The translations under genes were made by a program, and so were the position numbers. From Hanleya hanleyi (lineage: Eukaryota > Mollusca > Polyplacophora > Lepidopleurida > Hanleyidae), in the NCBI GenBank assembly GCA_036873755.1, contig JAVTVY010051604.1:186001-250000 (forward strand): a DNA stretch of 64,000 nucleotides. The letters run 5' to 3'. Shown piece by piece: positions 24,597 to 37,219 of the stretch (positions are counted from its first letter, which is position 1; each line of letters starts with the position of its first letter). The notes below the pieces were generated by a model. That model did no database searches and was not told the origin of the DNA. It saw only the letters and a program-made list of their open reading frames with translations.

Positions 24597-25384
24597 TATA
24601 CCATTTTGGCTTTAGTCAAAATGGATAATTGATAACATGCAAGAAACCAGTACTAATCCAGTTAATGTTGTTCTATTGGTCCACATTGTTTGTTTGTTGT
24701 TTAACTCTAAATCTTTGCAAGTATTATGATGACCTACTGTATACATTTTATTATCTGGTTGAAAGTAGTTCTGTATTTATCAGTCTTAGTGTTCACTGAG
24801 CGTTAAGGGCCTGTGGTAAACATCCTGCTTTAATTATCTTTGTGTTACTGTAATCTTTACTACTGGCACTTCCTGGCCAGACCATCCCCTATTTGACCTC
24901 CCAGTCCCCTGTCAAGAGACCACATGTTATCCATCTGGGTAGTTATTATATACACTGTTCTAGAGGGGGACTCGGTCATTCTCACTGCATCTCTCAAGTT
25001 GTACAGACGGTGGTTAGACTGTTTGTCTCGTTACCCTTTTCACCCTCCCAGCCTCCCCTTTTGTTCTGGTTCTCAGCCTATATAGGGTGGGTTTATTTGC
25101 AGGCTGTGACCATTTTATTCTACGGAATATATTATGTTATAGATAATACACAGTACTTCTATGGATTTCTACACTTATTTCTACAGAGTTCTATGGATCT
25201 ATAGATATACTCGTGTATTTCATGTACATGTATTTCTTGACTACATTACGTCACACACAGTTTCGTTATCGTATTCTCTTATGTTACCACTGGTCAACCT
25301 AGCCTTCACTTAACCCCAAATAATAAACTATACATATATATTTATATTTTTATCTATGTCTTGTGTGTTGTTTCTTCATGAGAA
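24597..25384 (+). mobile_element. internally deleted tandem copy of the host element
   Basis: 24,597-25,042 repeats 13,554-14,000 and 25,082-25,384 repeats 24,293-24,595, both in the same orientation. A roughly 40-bp C-rich joint (CACCCTCCCAGCCTCCCC...) lies between them. The unit is therefore a head-to-tail copy that lacks about 10 kb, including the LINE. It has no coding content. The family is not recognised; no long terminal repeat relationship is visible on the left side. Confidence 0.75.
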
Positions 25385-27599
25385 ATTAATTGATATTTGA
25401 TTGTGATATGAACTACAAATTACACACACACACAAACACTTGATTAACCATTTCACTAAACTTTGCCAGCTCTGGTACGCTACAAAATATAGTCAAAAAC
25501 GGTAGATTCGGGACACTGGGAGAAATGAGACATGAAAATGACATGAATATTCAAAACATTTGTTTATTGAAAAGAACAACTTATTGACCGATAGGAAAGG
25601 CGACAGAGATTCATCACACGAAAATGTACAAATGGAACATATGGAGGAGAAGTGGACCAGCCGTCACGGAGATGTGGCAATTATTTCCCAACCCAAGAGT
25701 ATAATTCGCAAACACGGCTGACAATAGGCATTCATGCATGGCTGATACTCCACGGCAAGTTTTCCTCTTTAGCAGACATTCGAACGCTTGATATTACTAC
25801 AGCATAGGGCCTAAACTAAAGAAGCTTTTTCGACCCTAAAATATGAAAACAAACACAAGCTGACACGTATCTCGTCTAAACATCTGACATGATTGACAGG
25901 AAGGAAGTCGGCGACACATGCACATACCGATACATTTGCCACTGATTGTTTGGTAGATGATGACGTAATATCGCAGGTCATATTAGAGATGACGAAATGT
26001 ACGAAAATGCCGGAAATCGTAACAAATAGTTGATAGCTATGCTATAAGCTGAGCTCATGGCTCGCCAAACGATCCAATTCTACTATCGCTCGAGGTACGG
26101 CCGAATATATTATATGTTTCTTGACATATATTTACCCCAACAGACTTTCTATAATTTATCACCTTCAGGACCGTGTAAATCAAAATACTGTATGATTTTC
26201 TCGATTTACGTCAAATTGTACACTGAGTCTCCTCTCCTTATTAAATGATTGAGAGGACGGCTTGACCGACGGAATAGGTTTAGCGTTGTCTCTGGTTGGC
26301 TGAAAACTAATGCCGAGGAGCGACAGCTGGCAGATACAAAGTCGGCTTAGCCATGTCAGCTCACGCGAGTTACATGTAAACACCCTTAAATTCTGACAGG
26401 AATTTCTCGGTAGGCTGTTTAATTCTGTTTAATTAGTATCTTGAAGAGATCCCCGTTTCAGAAAACTGGAGTCTGATAATCATTTTCTTTTCATTCATGG
26501 CGAACAGTTTACCGGGAAAGATGGGTATCGATTCCTCAGCTTTGTGTTTACAATTGTCTTGATGAAGCTGACCTGAAATATCACCTAGAGACACAGTGGG
26601 GAAAGGGCATATGGTTTGAGATTACCAGCGGATTTTGGGGGAATTGTTGGAAAAATGATTTTCGTGCGGCTTTGGGGGGGAATGCAAGTGGCGACCATCG
26701 TTTAGCAGGGTCAGTGTGGACTGAGCATTTGTAATGACCCTCTAGAAAGATTGAGCCGCTTCCGTATCCGTTCACTGTCGAATTTTGTAGAAAGAGTTTG
26801 ATATCAACAGTGATGTTTACCGCGCGCTTTTATTGACCAGCGAACAAAAATGACAAAAAGGGCTCGAATCTGATTACCTTCTTGTTTTTGCCAATATACA
26901 TGATATAAGAGAGACCGAAAAATACAAGGTTTGTGTCGATGTTGTATTATAGGTCATGAAATAATCCATTTGCGTACACTTCGCCATCCATAAGGTGGCT
27001 TGCAAATCCATCCTTCATACAGCACATGCTCCATTTCGCAGCCCAGCGAGGTGGTTGTTGCGAATCGTGTGTCGCCATTATCGCGGAGAGATATCCGGAA
27101 CTTTACCGTATACTGTTCGGTTATTATCCGGCGGAGAACAGACTCGAGAAATCTGATAAATTACAGGTTTTTCATCCACTTCTGAAACATATATTTCCTG
27201 GGCTTACAAGAGATACAGATATGAATAACTTGCGTATCATCCAAGTCAATGAAGTGGTGTTGTAGGTCTGTAATTTTGAAACAGTAGAACAGCACATGAC
27301 TCGAAAATGGCGGGTTACGTTGGAGTTACGTCTGTAGAGTTTAGTTGATTGGCTGACGAGATCACGTGGTGTTGTTTTCGGGGGGCATTGCCGAAAGTAG
27401 GCTGAAAATGGATACACAGTATCCCAGGGTCAGTCTTACCGCGTATACATACATGTAGATGATCCAGATGGTTACAGGTTGGAAATAAGCTTCTTCTGAT
27501 GAGAATTATGTACAAATGGGCTAGACCTGTATCGTGTTGTTGTTGTTGCTGTTGGATCACGGCAGTATCGGACAGGTTTGAATATCTTGAAATAAACTG
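25385..27599. other. 2.2-kb largely noncoding region
   Basis: Mixed-composition sequence without a clear gene. Only the short frame at 27,026-27,265 has any protein-like character. I see no repeats within the window for this stretch. Confidence 0.5.
27026..27265 (+). CDS. possible ankyrin-like exon or short ORF
   Basis: 79 codons opening with MLHFAAQRGG, which resembles the start of an ankyrin repeat. A mixed hydrophobic/charged pattern follows and it ends VNEVVL-stop. AG dinucleotides suitable as an acceptor lie nearby (GCAGCCCAG at about 27,047), but no partner exon is evident. Chance is a serious alternative. Confidence 0.25.
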   Translation: MLHFAAQRGGCCESCVAIIAERYPELYRILFGYYPAENRLEKSDKLQVFHPLLKHIFPGLTRDTDMNNLRIIQVNEVVL

Positions 27600-28345
27600 A
27601 CCATATCAATCTGAAATACCTTGATCGAGATATCGGGGGGGGGTGGAGGGCTTTGTCAACTTCAGTTTTTTGTATATTTATGAAAAATGTGGACATCCAT
27701 ATCCACCCCGGACTGCATGGATCTTTCAATAACATCTATGGCTTCATTGTTCCATGATTTTCACTGCAACTTATTTGCTTCGTTTTACGCGATTAGTCTT
27801 TCAAATTAGCCACTCTGATATTTCAAAAATGAAACAAGGCTTCAAATGACATATTCGGTGAAATTTAGTATGTAAATGAAAATGGCAGTCATAATACCCA
27901 GAGCAGAGGTCTGTTTTTTATTTGCGCATGCTAGCAGTTTAGATTATGTGTCTGTCAGTTAAACTTGATTTATTAATTGCATGTAGGCATTGTGACTTGC
28001 CTCTCAAATCCTGCAATTTGCGCATGACCTTGACCTGGAAGTATGCCACCACATACCATTTTCATTTACAGAATAAATTTCACTGAATATCTTTTGAAGC
28101 CATTTTTCACTGATGAAATATTGAATATTTGAATGATTAGTCGCATAAAACGAAGCAAAACGTTGCCGTGAAAATCATGGAACAATGAAGCTATAGATGC
28201 TGTTGAAAGATCCATGCAGTCTGGGGTATGTGTGAATGTCCACATTTTCCATAAATATATAAAAAACTGATCTTGACATATCCCTATACCCCAATCGAGG
28301 TATAGGCCTATACTCGATTGAAGTATAATACCCCTATCAAGATAT
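27600..28345. mobile_element. foldback (MITE-like) element with arms of about 250-300 bp
   Basis: The sequence at 27,600-27,900 recurs inverted at about 28,050-28,330 at an estimated 80-85% identity. Examples are GACTGCATGGATCTTTCAA at 27,711 with its complement near 28,205, and the shared CTTCATTGTTCCATGATTTTC. There is no coding content. The outer ends (TTGATCGAGATATC / ATATCAAGATATAAT region) are diverged, so the exact termini are uncertain. Confidence 0.75.
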
Positions 28346-29683
28346 AATACCTGGATTAAATAGCTCTGGTGGGGCCTTCTTCTACTACACGAGAACAAGT
28401 TCTCACGTAGTAAAGAACAAGGCCCCAACGGAGCTAGAGAAAGCATTCAACGAGGGCACGAATGCCCATAGAATAATGTTCATATGCATAGGGAGCATTT
28501 CTAAATTCTCTCCGATTTGCCATCGAGAGATGTCAACAGTCAAAATCAGTTGCTGCACACCCGAGTCAAAAGTTGTGTGATGATCAAATGTAAATTTGAA
28601 CATTTTCCACTGAACGTTGTGCAGGAAGTCTTTGATCCCCCGATATACGGTAATTTGATGCAAAAGGTCATTTTTCCTTCGAATTCGTTTTAGTTATAGA
28701 GGTCAGCAGTGAAACCATGGGATGCTACACTTGACAGTCTTCACTGTCACTGGTGCCGTTTGCAGCTTGTTTTGTTATCGAGTATGCAGGGGTGGGGGGG
28801 GGGGGGGGTGAAGTGGGGCACTGAGAGTCAATCTCCATAAAAGCGCCTTCCTTGATTTGTACCGGTATATCTTAGGCAAATTGCCTAGTTTTTGTGGGAC
28901 ACCACTTGTGTTGTATTATTTGCTGATACAAAAAAAGAAGGAAATTCTCATTTTTGAAAAACATGTTTAAATGAGGTTTAAAATGGGCTTTCATACTCAC
29001 GTGTTTCAAAGAATTTCCAATATATCAACCTCTGCATTTATTGATCATATATATCAGCTATTCATACCAGCTATTTCTTGTCCCCATCACTAATGAGGAA
29101 TTGCTGGATATATTGAAAATGACATCATCCTTGGTGTTCCTAAAATGCCTACAGGTGCTTAACTGCTTACAGTAAACTGGGGTTTATTCATACAGTGAGC
29201 TGAATTCGAACAAAAGACAGGAAAAAGTATGTAAGATTATTTTCTGTACAACTGTTAACAAGCAAACCTTTTTTTTCTCTCTCGCTCTCTCTTCTATTGG
29301 TGTTGTGTTTTTGTGTCGCAGTTACATGTGTCTAACGTCATCGAAATGAAAATCTTAGTCATCAAAGTTTTTTTTCTGGATTGAAGTTTTTTAATCTTTC
29401 ACAGCGCATTCATATATGTTCATGAATATTTTACGAAACACATATTAAGTGGCAGGATAATGGAGCCAAAACGTAAAATAAAACAGGTATACTTTTTTCA
29501 AGAAATATTCAGTTTCAATATACCTTGATTGAAATTATTCTGAGAAAAGTGGTGAATTTGGACATGCTAAAAACAACTGATAAATTATTTTCATGGGGCC
29601 GGTTCCCATTTGTTACCTGGAAAATGTTGATATGAGATGGTTATACATGTACTCCTGAAAATGTGAAATTTCACGAAATCTTA
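28346..29683. other. 1.3-kb noncoding region with a poly-G run
   Basis: No gene seen. A G-rich run of about 15 G lies at 28,790-28,808 and a short CT-rich run at 29,270-29,292. Confidence 0.6.
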
Positions 29684-29790
29684 TATTAAGGGGAGACAAT
29701 GACCCCAAAATCTAGAAATCATCAAAAAGGGCATTTTTTCATGCATTAGCGGAGGGAGGAAGGGAGACAATGTGTCAAATACCATCACGG
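29684..29790 (+). repeat. 107-bp direct repeat, left copy
   Basis: Matches 33,514-33,621 almost exactly (GAGACAATGACCCCAAAATC ... AAATACCATCACGGT) and ends exactly where the inverted duplicate begins. The two copies bracket the 3.7-kb segment that contains the inverted duplicate. Confidence 0.85.
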
Positions 29791-32700
29791 TATGCCAGAC
29801 TGGTCAAGACAGGAGGCGACATACCATTGATACTGGACTGTCAGTGATGCACAAGACGTACCGTACCATTGTAATTGATTGTCGTTGGACGAAACAAACT
29901 GATGCTAACAGTCATACAAACGTGACATGACAAGACAAGACAAAACTGTTCAGGGCAGGATATATCGCCTGTCCAATAGTACCAACCCACGACGTCGTTG
30001 GACAAGACAAACTGTTAGTCATACAACACGTGCGATGAAATGTAAGACTAAATGAATGGATGACTGAACTGGAAGACGATTTCACGATGAACGAGAGATG
30101 GAACCTCCAACATGATTTGATGAGGTAAACGATGAAATGGCAATCAATATGCCGGACTGACCAAGGCGATAGGCGACATACCGTTTGGATAACCCCGGAC
30201 TGGTCGGTGATGCACGAAACGTACTGTTTTAATTCATCCTCACCAGACAAGACAAACTGTAGTATGATTTCAGAAGAGTCACACAACACGACAAGACAAA
30301 CTGTGCAGGGCGGGATATTAGGACTGTCTAATACTCCCAAAACGCAAAACATCCTCCAGGATCATCCATGAATTGGACTGGTAGCCGTCTCATATCGGTG
30401 GTCAATGGACAAGACATTTTCGCTGAGGAACTGGAAACTATGTTCAACTAAACTGTGAAAAAGGTAACGAGACAAACAGTCTAACCACCGTCTGTACAAC
30501 TTGAGAGATGCAGTGAGAATGACTGAGTTCCCCTCTAGAACAGTGTATATAATAACTACCCAGATGGATAACATGTGGTCTCTTGACAGGGGACTGGGAG
30601 GTCAAATAGGGGATGGTCTGGCCAGGAAGTGCCAGTAGTAAAGATTACAGTAACACAAAGATAATTAAAGCAGGATGTTTACCACAGGCCCTTAAAGCTC
30701 AGTGAACACTAAGACTGATAAATACAGAACTACTTTCAACCAGATAATAAAATGTATACAGTAGGTCATCATAATACTTGCAAAGATTCAGAGTTAAACA
30801 ACCAACAATCAATGTGGACCAGTAGAACAACATTAACTGGATTAGTACTGGTTTCTTGCATGTTATCAATTATCCATTTTGACTAAAGCAAAATGGTATA
30901 GTTACCTGTATAAATGTATATTTCTGTACATTTTTTGTGTTTGATTTTTTTTTATGAATTTTAAAGATTCATACTTCCAAGAGTTTGGTGACAAGTGTGC
31001 CAAACTCTATATCCTGTCCGACTTCTTCGCGCTCTCTCATCAATGGTACCGATACTGAAACGTTGAGCATATCAAATGAACCTCCAGGCATATTGACTAA
31101 ACATGCTTTCCCTTTTACCGACTTACAGGTTTTTTGTTTTTTTTCTTTCTTTTTTTTTTAGCATGGACTGATAAAATGAATTTGGTGCTCACTATAAAGA
31201 CCAAATTTGTTTCAATTTCGGAGCATTCAAGTGCAGGTATCAGATATTTTTGTAATTTGGGTGAGAAATATATTCAATGTTTTCCGGACATTGATTACGG
31301 TCAAGTATAGCGTGGATTCGCACCTAGTACAGCGAAAAGCCTTCTTGTACTATTAAATCATTTACGTTTAATGGCCAAAACACTGTTGATTTATCTTATC
31401 TGATAGACGGTAATCCTCTTCCGCATCCAGTATCAATAGTTATTTGGTATGTTTGTAGCGTTTACCGCGCGTTTTCCCGTCTTGTCTGAAAAAAAAAGAA
31501 AGAAACGATCACGAGTTTGCCATATTTCATTCTAGGTCAAACAGCTAGTATGGTTCGACACTGGAAAACTGACGTCCCTGTGTCCATAAGTCACTACTAC
31601 TTGTCGCTTTAACCGTGGAAGTGAGTTTCAGTTGGAATTTTGACATCTTTATCCGCACTGGTCGCCAGTTCCATGTGCATCTGTGCATCTATGTCGCTTC
31701 ATTAATCTCTAAACATAGATCAACCGAAGTTTTAGCTTACCGTACCGTATGCTGAAGGATTACAAAATTAATACTACCACATTAAAATCATACACTGTTT
31801 CAACAGGATGTAGACAGACATACAGTCAGACACATACTGTTGGATTGCCCCTCATTGTTCACTGAGAACAAATAGAGCGGGCATATGTAAACGATCAGAC
31901 AGCATGTTATGAGAGAACAGTGGACTTACTTAGACACGCTGCTGTATCCCAGTCACGCCAGTGACAAAACCCAGAGTACAGTAATTAAAGCGAACTATGA
32001 TCAAATAACCGACCGAGTTTCCGTTTCTAGTTCAGTCGAATTCAAAACAGTTCGGTCGATTATCTGATCCTTAAAATATGCAGTCCATAACTTTTTGGAC
32101 AAAGTTAAACTGAACATTTAACTGGAGCATCAAACACCCGCCAAAACTGGAGCCGGAAACACAGTCTTAGTCACTGTGATAGTAACATACATGTAGGTTT
32201 TAGAGTTTATTTTACAGTGTGATATTTTTACCGATGTGGACATCCAGCTGCGCAGGAGAGCACTTTTTACAGAAATCATCGACATCATCTTTATCCGTTA
32301 TATTTTCAACTATATCAGTAATTCATCCTTAATTCATCTCGACATGTGATATCTGCTACTAGAGACTGATCATGTAGGATAAAGGAAAACGCATTGACAA
32401 ACACAACAACAACAACAACAGAAAGGTAAGACCGTTTGGGCCCTTTAAGACTGACTAAAATGTGCTAAACTGATCGTACAGCAGATAAAGTTCGAGGATT
32501 AATTACCTCGAATTTAATGAAATCGTTTATCTGAAGGCTTTACGTAAGGCTAAAGTTGGAGGTACTATGTCGCTTCATTAATCTCTAAACACAGATCAAC
32601 CGAAGTTTTAGCTTACCGTACCGTATTCTGAAGGATTACAAAATTAATACTACCACAGTAAAATCATACACTGTTTCAATCTTTCACATGTTCGGTTTTG

Positions 32701-32812
32701 GAATTGACATTCAAAAAGCTGTGAGTACCGGTACTGTAAGTGGATCTAGAGCTGTACTCACAGATGGTCTATATAACTAGGTACTTCATCTCCAAATTTT
32801 TAAGCTTCAATT
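29791..32812 (-). repeat. large inverted duplicate, right copy
   Basis: 3.02 kb, reverse complement of 11,757-14,626. It is longer because of a roughly 110-bp insertion near 31,690-31,803 and a short insertion near 30,047-30,075. The two copies are 15.2 kb apart, a geometry that can pair or recombine to invert the DNA between them. Confidence 0.88.
31690..31803. repeat. ectopic copy of a 110-bp internal segment
   Basis: Inside the right inverted copy, 31,690-31,803 repeats 32,567-32,683 in the same orientation (CGCTTCATTAATCTCTAAAC ... CATACACTGTTTCAA). The left inverted copy has it only once (about 11,895-12,005). At the matching place near 12,765 the left copy is uninterrupted (CATCCTGTTCACAGATGCAC). 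This is therefore a local copy-and-insert event. Confidence 0.85.
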
Positions 32813-33513
32813 TCCTTGACAACTTCCACACAAATGTTTAGTAGGTACCTTAAAAAAATATGAACAAATATGACTTCATGCTCAGTTGCGCCCTCTATAC
32901 GCTGCAATAATTTGACTAAAAATGTGGCCAATTTCAATATATTTTGAACTCCTGAGAAAAATATCCCTAGATACATGGTGTGTAACGTTTGTTGTTATAA
33001 TTTAAAAGCATACAACTGAACAGTCTTCTCATGCTAACTAAACGAATTTCGTAATTATTATTTTTAATTGCATAATATAGATTAAACATCCAAAAATAGT
33101 GCTGTAGTGCCCGCGACGTTTTTCCTACAAATATTCATAAGCAATCAAAGAATTATATTGCAAAATTGTGCGTTACTGATTTTCATATTTAGTTGATAAA
33201 CCCCAATGATATTATCCAGGTAACAATTCTCTGTTGTTTAATTAACCTGGTTAATTAGCGTCACAGGCGCTACAGTTTGCATTGTAACGGGTGCTACATG
33301 TACATCTGTGAATGTAGCGCCCGTGATGATATTTCATGCCAAGTAGTTCAACCAGAAAAGCACTGAATGTGAATTCCAATTTTGCAATACTGTAGATTCA
33401 TTGGGGAAAAGATGTCACATGCAAAAATTTATGTCAAGGTCAGAAGGTCAAAGGTCATTGACCCCCAAAATCAGAAAATTGTTAAAAGGTGCAATTTGTT
33501 GTGTCAGTACATA
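32813..33513. other. noncoding spacer
   Basis: Unique AT-rich sequence. It contains two copies of a short motif resembling GTAGCGCCCGTGA (near 33,285 and 33,315), which is scattered through the next 6 kb. No gene seen. Confidence 0.6.
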
Positions 33514-33621
33514 TATTAAGGAGAGACAATGACCCCAAAATCTAGAAATCATCAAAAAGGGCATTTTTTCATGCATTAGCGGAGGGCGGAAGGGAGACAA
33601 TATGTCAAATACCATCACGGT
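33514..33621 (+). repeat. 107-bp direct repeat, right copy
   Basis: Pair of 29,684-29,790. The surrounding 33,425-33,780 also shows a weaker local repeat (AAATTGTTAAAAG after CAGRAAATT, and GGTCAAGG/GGTCAAAGG with CATTG), so this copy probably sits in the original context. Confidence 0.8.
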
Positions 33622-36389
33622 CAATGTCACCGTGACACAAAAATTCAGGAAATTGTTAAAAGTCACGATTTTTCTGTGTACTAGTATTTACATTGTCATG
33701 TATCAAAATTCAGGTCAAGGCCCAAGGACAAAGTCATTGTGACCAAAAGATGAAAAAATCAGACAGGATATTCATGAAAACTGAAAGGAAAGCCATATCC
33801 TGGATCGAACAATCTCCGGTTCTAAGAAAATCAGAATATCTGACATTGGATGGTCACAGCTAGATTATTTTCGAAACAGACCCATTTTCAATTGAGTGAC
33901 TTAACATGCAAGAGCAGATCTTCACTCTGCATTCTAATGTCTCCCAGGGTATCAATTACTAGCATTCCACGTTAACCATATCAAATCGATGGTCAGTATT
34001 TTGATAATGTACATGTATAACTCTTCTACAGAATTAAAGTTTAATATAATACATGTAGTTTAAGCTCTGAATAGTACAGCAGAATGAACTGAATACTTGG
34101 AATAAGTTTTTCCCATATATGGGAATATAAATGTACATGTACACAGTGAATATCCTGGTACGTCAATCCCCGAAAGAAATACTCAGTTGATCGGTCAGGA
34201 TGGTGATTAATTATTTGTCTATCAATCACCTTTAATTTATCAGTTCTGACACCACCGGTTTTCAACCGGAACGTGCATTTCACCAAATACTCAATAAAGA
34301 ATGAAGGAAAAATGCTGCATGAATTATCAATCAATAACAATACTTTATTCAGCTTGTTTCACCTTGTTCATGACATCAATGCACGAAAATCTATCCCTAG
34401 ATCTACATGTAGATCTGTGTAACCTCGAGCACCAACAATGTTAAGAATCTGGTTTCTGATGCACCAGTTCAATATACTTCACCACTGTGTATATTAATAA
34501 AGAGGAGGTAAAAAATCTTTCATGACTATAACTGTTATTTTGTATAATTTCCTGTGTTAGGACAGTTGTAATCTCCAAGCTACCCCGAGGTCATCTGGCT
34601 TGGGATGGTTCATCATATCAAGGGCGACAACTATGGTCTGGAAGAGTTTCTCAATCACATCAAGGGAGACAACTGTGTACTCCCGAGAGCTGCTTTGGGT
34701 CGGGGTGGGACGACTGACTGTGTAGGCTGATGACGTCCGATGACGTAATGACTGCACCTTGGCTAGTCCCTTGTCAATGCTGACGTATAGATCACCTCTA
34801 GCTTTATTTTTATCCCATGCTCTTATCCCGAACTTCTTTGGTTCGGGGTGGGCGACTGACTGTATAAATTGGTGACGTACTGACTTGGCCCCTTGTCAAG
34901 ATTAACGTACCGATTCTCTCGTGGTTTATTTGTACCCCGAGCTCATATCCCGAGCTTTATCTGTTTAGCTATTGATTGATTGAAATTGTAGTTTAAGGGC
35001 CGCTTCCCATTCGGATTTCGCGGCCCATCACTTCAATGTTTTATTTGAATTTTGCGGTACATTTCTTTGTTTATTGAATATCTTTTACAGCGCTAAATAA
35101 ATAAATAAATAACAATGAGAGATTAGTAGGAGATATAAATAGAAGTAGCCTAAATAAAAATCGCTATGTACAAATTCGTAAGTCTTTTTTCTGGTTTTTG
35201 GTTAAGTTATACTGGTAAATATGAGTTCACTGTAATCGCGTGGACGATTCTTTTGTCTTGGTACCCCTTTGTGCGCACAAAGCCGTCCAGAAAAAAAAAC
35301 TGGGAGAACCATGGGCGTCTTCAGGATTTTTTCGGATCGACTTCCCTAACGACGCCCTTGTCAACAGGGTGGGTTCTTCCAGAAATCTGTGCCTGTAACA
35401 ATTGCTTGGAGTGTGTATTAGGGCACAGGACGGCATGCAGGTCTACGTCCTATATTAGTCCCTGTGCTATTTCATCGTGGGTGAGCTTTTATTTGTCTAC
35501 TCACGGTCTAATCCGTGCCTTGCGCCGCAATCGGGTGACTTTGCTATGCGTTTAATCGCACTCCTTTCTGGGTGTGGGTTTTCGCCCAAAGTGAAGTAAT
35601 CCGTTTTTTGATTGATTATTTATAGCTTGCTGGTGACCTCTGGCTGACCTTGAGTAATCCATAAAGTGCCCCAAAACTATCGAAACCTCGGGAGAACTCT
35701 TTGCCTCTCTTTGATCTAAAGTTAACGGTCTACGATCTTCAGTGAATATGAATGAACTTAATCGAAGGAAGTTCAATCATAAATTTACAAAAGAGGAAAC
35801 TCTGCGAAAGTTACTCTAAAATTACGTAAAGTTTGGTGCGAGAGTGAAACCTCGTTATTGATTTCCTCAAAACATGGCGGGTCGAGGATAGTTCCTATGC
35901 ACTCGAAGCAGGTAGCCTACGTCACATCCCGGGTGACCTAAATATAGCCTCCCATCAGACATGGCGGACTCCATGCACATGGCCTCGGTCGGGTCAGGCC
36001 AATCGCCATTATTGATAAGTCAAATGTTATATTTGGGTAATCCACTTCTGTTTTGGTGAATGTTGTGGTCATTTTCTTTTTACTGGCTAAATATACGTTA
36101 CGGCCAAACAACATTGAAAGTTATTTCACTACAACAACTGGATAGATAACTAGAACAACCATTTAGCCAATTACCGTAAGTAGCGACAAAAATAGCGATG
36201 TAGTTATCTTCGAATCGAACGCAGTCGGTCGCTGTCAAATCTCTGACAAATCTATCGTGGCTAGAGTCTATTTCATACAACAACAGCAACATACTATATC
36301 GCGTACAATAATATCCGGGGACCGACGTTCATCAACAATTACCATTATAGCTGAACTGGAAATATTAACAATGGATAAATTTATATTAT
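33622..36389. other. 2.8-kb region without a clear gene
   Basis: A roughly 140-bp tandem pair lies at 34,690-34,835 and 34,845-34,965 (both with GGTTCGGGGTGGG-like starts, GACTGACTGT, TGACGTA, CCCTTGTCAA and a TTTATTT ... CCC end). A minus-strand frame at 34,557-34,757 ending DDLGVAWRLQLS is protein-like but too short to call. A conserved-looking promoter patch with GATGACGTAA lies near 34,738. Otherwise nothing is recognised. Confidence 0.5.
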
Positions 36390-36886
36390 ACGGAGCCGTG
36401 GAGGGGACATAGTTAATATTTTTTTAATTTCCCCCGAGATAATATCCCCCGAGATAATAACTAGGGGAAAATTCACCATTGGTCAATTATCTCGGGGGGA
36501 AATAATTTGCCCCGAGATAATTATCTAGGGGTAAATTCGCCATTGGTCAATTATCTCGGGGTAAATTATCTCGGGGAAAATTAATTTTCCCCGAGATAAT
36601 ATCCCCCGAGATAATTATCTAGGGGGAAATTCGCGATTGGTCAGTTATCTCGGGTGAAATTATCTCGGGGTAAATTATTTTCCCCCGAGATGATTGACCA
36701 ATGGCGAATTTCCACCTAGATAATTATCTCGGGGGATAATATCTCAGGGAAAATTAATTTCCCCCGAGATAATTGACCAATCGCGAATCTCCCCCCAGAT
36801 AAGTTTGACCAATGGCGAATTTTCCCCTAGTTATTATCTCGGGGGAAATTAAAAAAATATTGACTATGTCCCCTCCGCGGCTCCGT
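36390..36886. mobile_element. 497-bp MITE with 56-bp inverted ends and internal CCCCGAGATAATTATC repeats
   Basis: The left end (ACGGAGCCGTGGAGGGGACA at 36,390) and the complementary right end (TGTCCCCTCCGCGGCTCCGT ending 36,886) match with one or two differences over about 56 bp. The flanks share ATATTAT (36,383-36,389 and 36,888-36,894), a possible target duplication. The interior is made of repeated CCCCGAGATAATTATC and GCCATTGGTCAATTATC blocks in both orientations. No ORF. Confidence 0.88.
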
Positions 36887-36994
36887 AATATTATATGAAA
36901 ATATCAGATCTTCACAATATTGTGATGTGGACTTAATTGAATTTTAGCATGGAATTTGTATTTTCTGTTAGAACATGTTGATTTTTTTTATTCA

Positions 36995-37219
36995 TACGCT
37001 CTTAACACGCTAATGTTAGATTTAACATCTAAAGTGTTGAAGGAGGGAATGCACTTAGAAACTGTTGTATTCGCCAAGTGTTGTATTCACCACTTTCAAG
37101 TGTTGGATACAACAGCTTAAAATGTTGGATTTAACATATGTGATAAATACAACACCTTCTAAATGCTTTCCCTCCAACACTTTAGATGTTAAATCTAACA
37201 TTAGCGTTTTAAGAGCGTA
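36995..37219. mobile_element. 225-bp MITE flanked by TA
   Basis: The inverted ends begin CGCTCTTAACACGCTAATGT and end with the near-complement ACATTAGCGTTTTAAGAGCG. Similarity runs about 50 bp on each side. TA at both borders suggests a Tc1/mariner-type TA target. The interior has several GTTGTATT and GTTGGAT motifs. Confidence 0.85.

Noticed and set aside
13554..25384. LTR retrotransposon with LTRs at 24,293 and 25,082
   Set aside because: The sequence before 13,554 does not match 24,293-24,595, there is no gag, protease, integrase or primer-binding site, and the only polymerase is of LINE type.
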